Source: Calditrichia bacterium (lineage in GTDB: Bacteria > Calditrichota > Calditrichia > RBG-13-44-9 > J042). Taken from it: DNA of 13,091 bases. The translations under genes were made by a program, and so were the position numbers. Under the pieces are notes generated by a model. The model made no database searches. It was given only the letters and a program-made list of their open reading frames with translations, and was not told the DNA's origin. Shown in pieces: positions 1 through 6,671 of this stretch; the stretch's first letter is position 1, and each line of letters starts with the position of its first letter. The stretch is from NCBI GenBank assembly GCA_030430345.1, contig JAUIFT010000024.1, positions 1 to 13,091 of the forward strand, given 5' to 3'.

Positions 1-736
1 CGCCGCCTTTCCGGACGGTTTTCATCATGGCGATGGCCGGGCCGTAGCCGCTCATTTCACAGCGGTCATTCTGAATATCTTCCCATAACCGTTCCGGGGA
101 AAACTTTTTAATGCAATCGGTTGCAGCATAATCGAGCATGCGGGCTTCTTCTTCAGGGCGGTGCTGCGAGAGATTAGCGCTGGCAATAATCAGGTAATTG
201 CGGTTCGCGAGAACGATTGACAATGCCTGAATAATTGTCTCAATCATCTCGGCGCTTTGAGTGCCCATCATAATCGGTAAAACCGGGGAGGTGTATTGCA
301 TCCATTTTAAGAACGGCAGATGCACTTCGACGCCATGTTCATTCGAGGCATAGCCAAGATCCGAGTAACGGATTTTCGATACGAAATGAACCAATTCCCC
401 GGCAATTTCCTGCTGAATGGCAATTTCTCCCAACGGCGTTTGCATGGCGTTGCCGGGATAGATAGAGGCGAAGTCATAACTTTCTCCAAAACTGGCGGAG
501 AGGATGACTGTAACGTCATATTTCTTCCAGATAATTTGCCGATAGGCACGCGCTGCCACCCCACCGGAAAATTCCAGTGCTGCATGGGGCACTAACATAC
601 CGCGAATGGGGCTGGGAAAAGAATAAAGAGGGGAATTTTCTAGTAAGAGACTGATATCCCGTTCCAGAATAAGCCGGTCTGCAGGATAAAGCACGCCTGC
701 AGCGCCTGCCGGCCGAATGTCTTTATGCTCGATCAT
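1..736 (-). CDS. amrB: Memo-family protein (AmmeMemoRadiSam system protein B-like), C-terminus cut by window edge
   Basis: An open frame of 245 codons runs from ATG 736 off the left edge. It has the Memo layout: VPHA at residues 49-52, TPLGE at 100-104, HGVEVHLPFL at 134-143 (family form H-S-x-E-V-Q-L-P-F-L), and a late Cys226 followed by GYGPAIAMM. The start has an AAGGA Shine-Dalgarno 8 nt upstream. Memo proteins are related to extradiol dioxygenases and bind metal; in prokaryotes they often accompany an AMMECR1 protein and a radical SAM partner, which could lie beyond the left edge. The fold's role in bacteria is not settled. The protein is divergent: the region where relatives have a GP(N/S)H histidine reads ILSASFG (78-84), and the usual SSDLSH reads SANLSQH (186-192). 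Family assignment is firm; the conserved metal site is in doubt. Perhaps 20-40 residues are missing. Confidence 0.85.
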   Translation of the reverse strand, partial: MIEHKDIRPAGAAGVLYPADRLILERDISLLLENSPLYSFPSPIRGMLVPHAALEFSGGVAARAYRQIIWKKYDVTVILSASFGESYDFASIYPGNAMQTPLGEIAIQQEIAGELVHFVSKIRYSDLGYASNEHGVEVHLPFLKWMQYTSPVLPIMMGTQSAEMIETIIQALSIVLANRNYLIIASANLSQHRPEEEARMLDYAATDCIKKFSPERLWEDIQNDRCEMSGYGPAIAMMKTVRKGG

Positions 737-826
737 TTACACGATCCTTCTTAAAATGACCAAATCCGGGATAAGGTTCTTTAAAACAGATAAACAGTTT
801 ACGTGGGCCAGACTCAGTAGTTACCC

Positions 827-858
827 GGCTGCATATTCGCAAGTAGGTATATGCAGCC
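827..858. repeat. Perfect 10-bp inverted repeat between rny and the Memo gene
   Basis: Arms GGCTGCATAT (827-836) and ATATGCAGCC (849-858) are exact reverse complements around a 12-nt loop. It sits 26 bases past the rny stop and about 90 bases before the Memo start. On the minus (transcribed) strand no T-run follows the stem, so it is not a textbook intrinsic terminator. It could be a 3' RNA-stabilising stem for rny or a leader structure or operator for the Memo gene. The rest of the 737-883 gap holds only the Memo Shine-Dalgarno that I can recognise. Confidence 0.6.
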
Positions 859-883
859 AATTTTATAAAAATCTGCGGAGATC

Positions 884-2491
884 CTACCGGCGGCGTTGCT
901 TCTGATGGTGGTTGGGCGAGCCATTGCCACCGGTTAAATGTTCGTCCGTAGAGCTGGAGGCCACCAGATGACGGATAACGGTAACTTTGATTTGTCCGGG
1001 ATATTCCATCGATTCCTTGATTTTCCGGGCGATATCCGCGGAGAGCATATCCGCTTCCTGATCGGTTAATTTTTCCGGTAGAATCATTACCCGAATTTCC
1101 CGGCCGGCGGAGAGGGCGTAGGTTTTTGCTACCCCCTCGAACGAGTTCGCCAGCTCTTCCAGTTTAGCAATGCGTTGGGCATAGGCTTCAAGAGATTCCC
1201 GCCGTGCCCCGGGCCGGGCGCCACTGATGCGGTCCGCCGCTGTTACCAGAACGGAGATGGGTGAAATCGGGTCGGCCTCTTCATGGTGCGCCAGAACGGA
1301 ATTAATTACCACGGCATGTTCTTTATATTTCTCAGTGATTTCTACACCGATAGTAACGTGGCTGCCTTCGGAGTCGCTGCTCACCGCTTTTCCGATATCA
1401 TGGAACAAGCCAGCGCGACGAGCGAGCTGTACGTCCAATCCCAGCTCTGCGGCCATGTTACCGGCCAGCCAGGCGACTTCCTTGGAGTGATCGAGAATGT
1501 TCTGACCATAGCTGGTGCGATACTTTAAACGGCCTAAATAGGTTTTCATATCGGGATGGACATTGCGGATATTTAATTCCCGTAAAGTGGCATCAGCGGC
1601 TTTCTGAATACTGGCATCCACCACTTTCTGCGCTTTGCCAACTTCGATGTCGATGGCCTTGGGATTAATATTCTTCTTAGCGATAAGCGCTTCCATAGCG
1701 AGGCGGGCTACTTCCCGTTTGATCGGGTCGAAGCAGGACATTACCACCGTTTCCGGGGTGTCATCTACAATAACCTTCACACCGGTCGTCGCCTCAAAAG
1801 CTTTGATATTCCTCCCTTCCCGGCCGATAATCAGACCTTTCCAATTATCATTCGGTAATGACACCGAAACGAGGGTGGATTCCATGGTGTATTCGGTGGC
1901 CATCTTTTCAATGGCATGAGCCATAATCTCGATGGCTTCCCAACGGGCCCGGGTCTGCGCATCCTTACGGATATCGATAATCTCCTGGGCAGCTTCCGAT
2001 TTCACCTGGTTCATCAGGGTTTTGGTCAACTGCTTTTTTGCATCTTCCCGGTTTAGACCACTCAGTCCTTCCAGCGTTTCAATTTGCGACTGCACCAGTT
2101 CCTCGACCTTACGCTGCCGGTCCTGAATGGTCGATTCCGCCTGCTGCAATTTCTTCCGTTGATGATTCAGGGAGTTTTCTTTATCGCGAACGCTGTTTTC
2201 CTGGCGGCGGAGATCTTTTTCCCGTTTACGTATCCGATCCTCGTTTTTGCCCATCTCAAATTCCCGCTGCTTTAACTTCTTTTGCATCTGGGAGCGTTCT
2301 CGCTGGACGTTTTCTTTTGCTTTAATTGCGGTTTCTTTTGTAATTCTCTTTGCGTCTCTTTCGGCTTGCTCGATAATACCCTGAGCGGTTATTTTTGCGT
2401 TTGTGGCTTTTTGTTTATTGATAAGGTTGATAATAACTGCGCCAATAACCACGCCAAGGATGAGCCCAACGCCACCTATGATCATTTCCAT
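884..2491 (-). CDS. rny: Ribonuclease Y
   Basis: This 535-residue membrane-anchored endoribonuclease starts mRNA decay. An N-terminal membrane helix (about 4-23) is followed by a long charged coiled coil (about 30-200). A KH RNA-binding domain follows, with IIGREGRNIKAFE at 221-233, then an HD phosphohydrolase domain with the catalytic HD pair in GLFHDIGKAV (H364, D365) and AHHEE at 401-405. Length is close to the family norm (about 510-535). The C-terminus is odd: after IKVTVIR (501-507) most relatives end in ETRAVEYAK or similar, whereas here a 28-residue polar tail rich in Ser/Gly and ending HHQKQRRR takes its place. No frameshift restores the usual ending. The start could be Met1 or Met3; the Shine-Dalgarno is weak (AGGGG about 10 nt upstream). 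A promoter lies at 2563-2592. Confidence 0.97.
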   Translation of the reverse strand: MEMIIGGVGLILGVVIGAVIINLINKQKATNAKITAQGIIEQAERDAKRITKETAIKAKENVQRERSQMQKKLKQREFEMGKNEDRIRKREKDLRRQENSVRDKENSLNHQRKKLQQAESTIQDRQRKVEELVQSQIETLEGLSGLNREDAKKQLTKTLMNQVKSEAAQEIIDIRKDAQTRARWEAIEIMAHAIEKMATEYTMESTLVSVSLPNDNWKGLIIGREGRNIKAFEATTGVKVIVDDTPETVVMSCFDPIKREVARLAMEALIAKKNINPKAIDIEVGKAQKVVDASIQKAADATLRELNIRNVHPDMKTYLGRLKYRTSYGQNILDHSKEVAWLAGNMAAELGLDVQLARRAGLFHDIGKAVSSDSEGSHVTIGVEITEKYKEHAVVINSVLAHHEEADPISPISVLVTAADRISGARPGARRESLEAYAQRIAKLEELANSFEGVAKTYALSAGREIRVMILPEKLTDQEADMLSADIARKIKESMEYPGQIKVTVIRHLVASSSTDEHLTGGNGSPNHHQKQRRR

Positions 2492-2511
2492 TTTAAATTA
2501 CCCCTGTCGAT

Positions 2512-2527
2512 GTGCCGTTTGCGGCAC
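2512..2527 (-). repeat. Small hairpin in the rny leader
   Basis: GTGCCG (2512-2517) and CGGCAC (2522-2527) form a perfect 6-bp GC-rich stem with a 4-nt loop. It lies 21-36 bases before the rny start, inside the predicted 5' untranslated region. It may stabilise the leader or affect translation. No T-run follows on the minus strand, so it is not a terminator. Confidence 0.45.
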
Positions 2528-2562
2528 TCAATTCTTTCATTGGTCTAATTCGTTGGTACGAT

Positions 2563-2592
2563 TATATATCCTGGTGTGACAATATTTGTCAA
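2563..2592 (-). promoter_or_regulatory. Sigma-70-type promoter for rny, with an overlapping palindrome
   Basis: On the minus strand an exact TTGACA (2587-2592) precedes a TATATAAT stretch. A -10 of TATATA at 2563-2568 gives an 18-base spacer; TATAAT at 2561-2566 would give 20. The start of rny is about 70 bases downstream. TGACAA-TAT-TTGTCA (2577-2591) is a perfect inverted repeat overlapping the -35, a possible operator. The rest of the 2492-2675 gap is AT-rich with no other recognised element. Confidence 0.6.
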
Positions 2593-2675
2593 AGTACCTA
2601 AGTTGTTAAAATAAACATATTTTTACATCTAGAATATAGCGGAACTTGGCTTCGAAGAAAACACATTTTTGATAT

Positions 2676-3290
2676 TTATCGATGATTTGGCCTGGATACA
2701 TAGGGATTATCCTTCAGGCAAAAACGCCATGGAAAGGATTTCCCGGCGCTAATGCCAATGCGCGTGGTCGTGCGAATCATTTCCGTTTTCAACGCCATAC
2801 CTTCACTAATAAACAGCGGGGAAGCGCAGAGGTCTGCCCCGTTCATCTTTTTGTCCAGCGCGAACGCCTGGCAAAGTTTACCAGGGCCATTGGTCAACTG
2901 CTTGCCCTTCGCCCGGGGCCGGCGCTCCTGCATTGCCGCTTCACCCGCCAGGGGCGCGACGGCGCGAATGAGCACAGCGGCCGGAAAATCGACCGCTTCC
3001 GTGACAGCGTTAAGACAATAATACATACCGTAGATGAAATAGATGTAAGCAATGCCCGGTTTGCCAAACATTAGTTCGGTGCGCGCTGTTTTGCCGGCGG
3101 CGGCATGGCAGGCAGGATCATCCTGACCAATATAGGCTTCCGTTTCCACGATCATGCCGCGTAAAGGGCCGCTTTCATCTTGATAAACGAGGTGCTTGCC
3201 TAATAAATCCCGGGCAACCTCCAGGGTGGGACGCTGGTAAAAATTCCGGGGCAGCGGCACGCTGCTAAAATGAACGGCCTCAGCTGTCAT
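2676..3290 (-). CDS. mpg: 3-methyladenine DNA glycosylase (AAG/Mpg family)
   Basis: This 204-residue base-excision repair enzyme removes alkylated purines such as 3-methyladenine and probably hypoxanthine. The family signature is IVETEAYIG at 47-55, with E51 in the place of the catalytic Glu and Y53 and H62 as base-pocket residues. YIYFIYGMYYCLN (82-94) covers the tyrosine-rich DNA-intercalating segment, and LIRAVAPLAG (107-116) and LTNGPGKLCQAF (132-143) are also family motifs. Length fits bacterial members (about 190-210). The ATG overlaps the last 11 bases of kmo in another frame and has no obvious Shine-Dalgarno, so translation is probably coupled to kmo. That pairing mixes tryptophan breakdown with DNA repair and looks like convenience rather than a shared pathway. 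Confidence 0.96.
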   Translation of the reverse strand: MTAEAVHFSSVPLPRNFYQRPTLEVARDLLGKHLVYQDESGPLRGMIVETEAYIGQDDPACHAAAGKTARTELMFGKPGIAYIYFIYGMYYCLNAVTEAVDFPAAVLIRAVAPLAGEAAMQERRPRAKGKQLTNGPGKLCQAFALDKKMNGADLCASPLFISEGMALKTEMIRTTTRIGISAGKSFPWRFCLKDNPYVSRPNHR

Positions 3291-4650
3291 TGCTGTGCGC
3301 TACTGCTGCTATTCGCTGCTGAATTTTATCGAATGCCAATGCCAGGTCTAACTGATCAATTGTGGTAAGACCGGCGCACATCTCCATTAAAACTGCATCC
3401 TGGATGCGCCCTTTTTTCATTGCCGCGGCGTAAGCGGTGCGATGAAAAGAGACCATGCTATACTTGGAGAGAAATTTGCCGGGAAATTTCTCCTCGAGCA
3501 GCAGCTCCGCCTTGCGTTTTAAAAGGAATGTGGGATTGGCCACGCTGTCGCGCATTTCAATAAAGTTCTCCAGGGCCAGGTCGGCAATGGCATCGGCGTC
3601 GGCCTTGCGTTTTTTTTCGTATGCCTGGTATACCCGCGCCCAATCCGGGCCATATTCGGAGATGCAATTATCCAGTATCGCGCAATCTTCGAAGGCGCAA
3701 TTCATTCCCTGCCCGTAAAAGGGAACGATGGCATGGGCGGCGTCTCCGAGTAGCAGCACTTTGCCGCCGATGTGCCAGGGCAAACATTTGATAGTGATGA
3801 GATTGCCGGTGGGATTGTTAAAAAAATCTGCGGTCAGCTCCGGAATAAGGGGAATAGTATCGGGAAAAATTTCCTGAAAAAATTGCCGAACATCTTCCGG
3901 TTTTTTGAGGGCATTGAAACCGGGCGTTCCTTCGTAGCCGAGGAAAAGCGTACAGGTGAAACTGCCGTCCGGATTCGGGAGGGCGATCAGCATATAGTCG
4001 CCGCGCGGCCAAATGTGCAGCATATTTTTATCGATCTGAAAACTGCCGCCCGCGTCCGGTGGAATGGTCAGTTCTTTGTAGCCATGCTCAAGATACATCT
4101 GGGATAGATTAAAACGGCCGATCTTTTGCATTTCCATGCGAACCGCGGAGGTGGCACCATCGGTAGCAATAATCGTGTCTCCGGAAACGGTGTGCGTTTC
4201 TCCGCGGGATTCGTCCTGGAATATCAATTCCCCTGCTGCGAGATCCCCGCCGAGGCAACGCTGATTAAAAAAAATCCGAACGTTGTTTTCGGATTCGGCC
4301 GTATCCATGAGTAAACAGTTTAAATCGCGGCGGGAGATGGAGTTGATAACTTCATCTTCGTTTTTGCCATAGGGCTGATAGGTTAATTGACCATCGACCG
4401 CATGCATCATTCTTCCGCTCATCGGCAGCGCATCCGCGAGTACCCGTAGATCAAGATTAACCCGGGAAAGTGCATGGATGCCACGGACGGAGAGGGCAAG
4501 GTTGATCGAACGACCCGCGCTGATCTCCGCTCTCCGCATGTCCGGCCGCCGTTCATAGATGTCCACCTGAAAACCGCGTTTCGCCAGATAAATTGCCAGC
4601 AGAGAGCCGGCCAGTCCTGCACCCACCAGAATAATGTGCTGCTTTTTCAT
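3280..4650 (-). CDS. kmo: Kynurenine 3-monooxygenase
   Basis: This 456-residue FAD and NADPH-dependent hydroxylase converts kynurenine to 3-hydroxykynurenine in tryptophan degradation and the kynurenine route to quinolinate/NAD. The FAD dinucleotide fold is at 5-35 (GAGLAG at 10-15, ending in YERR at 32-35). The second FAD motif is LGDAAHAIVPFYGQGMNCAFED at about 301-322. The KMO-typical HGYKELTIPP lies at 189-198, separating it from other group A flavin monooxygenases. Length matches the family. The ATG at 4650 has an AAGGA Shine-Dalgarno and a well-formed promoter directly upstream. No kynureninase, tryptophan dioxygenase or 3-hydroxyanthranilate dioxygenase is in the window, so its pathway partners must be elsewhere. 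Confidence 0.95.
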   Translation of the reverse strand: MKKQHIILVGAGLAGSLLAIYLAKRGFQVDIYERRPDMRRAEISAGRSINLALSVRGIHALSRVNLDLRVLADALPMSGRMMHAVDGQLTYQPYGKNEDEVINSISRRDLNCLLMDTAESENNVRIFFNQRCLGGDLAAGELIFQDESRGETHTVSGDTIIATDGATSAVRMEMQKIGRFNLSQMYLEHGYKELTIPPDAGGSFQIDKNMLHIWPRGDYMLIALPNPDGSFTCTLFLGYEGTPGFNALKKPEDVRQFFQEIFPDTIPLIPELTADFFNNPTGNLITIKCLPWHIGGKVLLLGDAAHAIVPFYGQGMNCAFEDCAILDNCISEYGPDWARVYQAYEKKRKADADAIADLALENFIEMRDSVANPTFLLKRKAELLLEEKFPGKFLSKYSMVSFHRTAYAAAMKKGRIQDAVLMEMCAGLTTIDQLDLALAFDKIQQRIAAVAHSNDS

Positions 4651-4674
4651 AGTCAGATCCTTTCGGTTTCAATG

Positions 4675-4703
4675 AGTGTACGATATGCAGCTATTAAGGT
4701 CAA
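4675..4703 (-). promoter_or_regulatory. Promoter for the kmo-mpg unit
   Basis: On the minus strand TTGACC (4698-4703) and TACACT (4675-4680) are separated by exactly 17 bases. The kmo start is 25 bases past the -10, and the Shine-Dalgarno AAGGA lies between. The T-run of the upstream cold-shock gene's terminator ends directly at the -35, so one transcription unit stops where the next begins. Confidence 0.7.
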
Positions 4704-4744
4704 CCCAAAAAGAAAGCGGCGCACTGAAAACAGTACGCCGCTTC
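4704..4744 (-). terminator. Rho-independent terminator of the cold-shock gene
   Basis: The minus-strand stem uses 4731-4743 and 4714-4726: about 13 pairs including a GCGGCG/CGCCGC core, one C/A mismatch (4722/4735) and a 4-nt loop (4727-4730). The transcript then reads TTTCTTTTT. It lies 27 bases after the csp stop. Confidence 0.85.
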
Positions 4745-4770
4745 TAGTAGTCAATGGTCTTTTCAGCCGC

Positions 4771-5001
4771 TCACTCAGCGTCAGCGTCACCAGCTTCAGC
4801 CATTACATCCTGAGCTTGTAAGCCTTTATCGCTCTCAACAACAGTAAAAGATACATCTTGTCCTTCTTCCAGAGATTTGTAACCTTCTGATTTGATTGCA
4901 GAATAGTGCACAAAAATTTCTCCACCCTGTTCACGAACGATAAAACCGAATCCTTTAGTATTGTTAAACCATTTTACTTTACCTCTTTCGCGATCTGCCA
5001 T
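4771..5001 (-). CDS. Cold-shock domain protein (CspA family)
   Basis: This is a 76-residue single cold-shock domain that binds single-stranded nucleic acid and acts as an RNA chaperone. It shows RNP1 KGFGFI and RNP2-like IFVHYSAI, with the leading [11 protein letters not shown]. The acidic tail (AEAGDADAE) makes it slightly longer than the usual 65-70 residues. I chose ATG 5001 rather than the in-frame ATG at 5025, because a perfect AAGGAGGTGA Shine-Dalgarno lies at 5006-5015, inside the longer reading and 4 bases before ATG 5001. The gene ends in its own terminator, so it is probably a single-gene unit, although the selenoprotein gene upstream runs in the same direction and read-through is possible. 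Confidence 0.96.
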   Translation of the reverse strand: MADRERGKVKWFNNTKGFGFIVREQGGEIFVHYSAIKSEGYKSLEEGQDVSFTVVESDKGLQAQDVMAEAGDADAE

Positions 5002-5005
5002 ACTT

Positions 5006-5015
5006 TCACCTCCTT
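5006..5015 (-). promoter_or_regulatory. Full-length Shine-Dalgarno of the cold-shock gene
   Basis: AAGGAGGTGA on the minus strand matches the 16S anti-Shine-Dalgarno along its whole length, 4 bases before the ATG. It decides the csp start and suggests very strong translation. Confidence 0.85.
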
Positions 5016-5123
5016 TCAAGCGCAATTAAAAATTGGGGAAAAATCAGGCAGATGTCCGAAACCATCATCCGTAAAGCTGTAAGAAAGTCGGGTAGACGAC
5101 TGCCCCTGTTTAATTGTATTTCT

Positions 5124-5129
5124 ATCATA
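5124..5129 (-). promoter_or_regulatory. Candidate -10 of a csp promoter
   Basis: TATGAT on the minus strand is one base from TATAAT and lies about 120 bases before the csp start, just past the end of the selenoprotein gene. The -35 region (TTTATC with a 17-base spacer) is weak. If real, csp has a long leader of about 115 bases, which is common for cold-shock genes. Confidence 0.3.
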
Positions 5130-5153
5130 GCCGGTCATTTTTTAGTGATAAAG

Positions 5154-6554
5154 TTATACACGAGCTAACTGCTCATCCGTCGGTTCCGCTCAGCAATACC
5201 AGGGTTCGTTCAGGTATGGCACGGCGGCCCGTTTATGATCATAAATATTTTCAGGAATCTCGGCATAGATGCCTAGGAGTTGCGATGTTTGTTCCCATAC
5301 CGCTTTGAAAATTGCCCGCCGCGAAGCTTTTCCGGCGGCAACCTTTCGCACATTTTCATAAAGGAAATCCATCCGCGGATCGGGATGCGTCCATTCGTAG
5401 CCGAGGGCTTGCGCGTCGAAGTTACCGAGGAATTTTTGCGTTTCCGGCAGCGATAACAGGCGAGAGCCGTTAGGAATCAACAAGCGAATGGCCCATTGCA
5501 CCGGTGAAATGCTCTCAACAAGATCAAGCTCGGCCATCAATTGCAGCGTTGCAAAATAACCTTCCAGGGATAGCCAGGGAGTAAAAGCAACCAGGGTTGG
5601 ATTGAGATGAATACCGATTTCCCGGACGATGCGAACGGCCGCGATGAAATCTTTCCGGGTATGCCCTTTATCGAGAATCTGCAACACCCGGTCATCCACC
5701 GATTCTACAGCGCTGGTAATAAACAGGCAGCCGGTATCCCGCAGTATTGGCAGATGGCGGCGGTATTTGAGAAGATGCTCTACCTTAATGGTAACATCGT
5801 AGGTGATTTCCGGAAATTCCCGGTGAAGCGTTTTAACAATCGGCAACACATGGCCCGGGCCGTTCAGGAAGTCCGGGTCGCCAAAAGTAATATGCGTTGC
5901 GCCATTTGCGATTTGCTGACGAATATCCGCCAGTACAACTTCCGCCTGGATAATGCGAAAACGGCCATTGTATACCGGAACAATAGGACAGTGGCGGCAA
6001 AGGTGTTTGCATCCGCGGGTTGTTTCTACATAACCGGTAACTTTTTCCTGACCGTTACCTTCACATAAACGGGCATATTTCTCCAGGCCGGGCATATCGG
6101 CTCGGTCTGGCAACATAAATTGTTGGCGTTCCAGAGAAATGACCGCTTCCTGTTGCGGCGTTGCTGGCGACTGCTGCTCCAGGCGTTTTGCTAATTGGGC
6201 CAAACCGGTTTCAAATTCTCCGCCAAGAATGGTATGAACGCCATTATTGCGCAGGTGTTCTTCATTAACGGGAGCGTAGAGGCCATAGAAACAGAGGTGA
6301 GCGTTGGGATTAGCCGCTTTTATTTCCTGCAGGGATTCTATTGCCAGGCGGGTAGCAGTATGCATAGGGACGTAATATGCAATCAGGTCTGCTTCACGGG
6401 CGGCTTGTAACGGCAAGGGCTCAATGGAACAGTCCGTTACGGTAACAAGATGCCCATCAGCACGTAGCCAAGCAGCGGGGGAGGCTATACCAAATGGCTG
6501 TCGACCTAATTCGTAAAACGAAAGGAGTAAAATCTTCACTGGGGGAACATTCAT
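5154..6554 (-). CDS. B12-binding radical SAM selenoprotein with C-terminal CUAEP tail
   Basis: An in-frame TGA (5190-5192) read as selenocysteine gives a 466-residue protein; stopping there gives 454 residues ending NEPWYC. Residues 1-125 look like a cobalamin-binding (Rossmann-like) domain, beginning KILLLSFYELGRQPFG with GGEFE at 111-115. The radical SAM core follows, with GCKHLCRHC at 181-189 supplying the 4Fe-4S ligands C182, C186 and C189. ITFGDPDFLNGP (222-233) and the SAVES segment (281-285) fit the B12-binding radical SAM group. After the UGA the frame reads A-E-P-T-D-E-Q-L-A-R-V and stops at TAA 5154. C454-U455-A-E-P matches the tail that names a known family of radical SAM (seleno)proteins, where some members have CCAEP instead. 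The adjacent Cys-Sec pair is probably redox-active or metal-binding. The substrate is unknown. The nearest upstream gene is nfuA, an Fe-S carrier. The ATG at 6554 has no strong Shine-Dalgarno. Confidence 0.9.
5160..5176 (-). promoter_or_regulatory. Candidate bacterial SECIS element
   Basis: In the RNA, AUGAGC (5176-5171) pairs with GCUCGU (5165-5160) around the loop AGUUA (5170-5166). The six pairs include one U-G. The loop G at 5169 lies 21 bases past the UGA, within the spacing seen for bacterial SECIS elements, which need a short apical stem-loop with G among the first loop bases. It lies inside the coding tail, as expected. Confidence 0.7.
5190..5192 (-). other. UGA selenocysteine codon
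   Basis: This TGA sits between TGC (Cys454) and GCG GAA CCG (Ala-Glu-Pro), giving the C-U-A-E-P signature. The frame continues 11 sense codons to TAA. An automatic caller would end the gene here and lose the functional tail. Confidence 0.85.
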
Positions 6555-6671
6555 AAAGATTCTATCTGACAGCCGTTCTCCGTTAACTTCGCCAAAAAAG
6601 CTAACGTATGTGTTACTCGGATGCAGCAGTCTGACAATACCTCAATACTTCTAGTAAAACATTCGAACTTA

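Noticed and set aside
307..585. Minus-strand 92-codon open frame
   Set aside because: It is a shadow in another frame of the Memo gene, which is open from 736 to the left edge and carries the family motifs.
5002..5025. Eight extra residues on the cold-shock protein
   Set aside because: They are encoded by the Shine-Dalgarno of the true start at 5001.
5607..6068. Plus-strand open frame of 153 codons
   Set aside because: It lies wholly inside the radical SAM gene on the other strand, shows no family motif, and no plus-strand gene is supported anywhere in the window.
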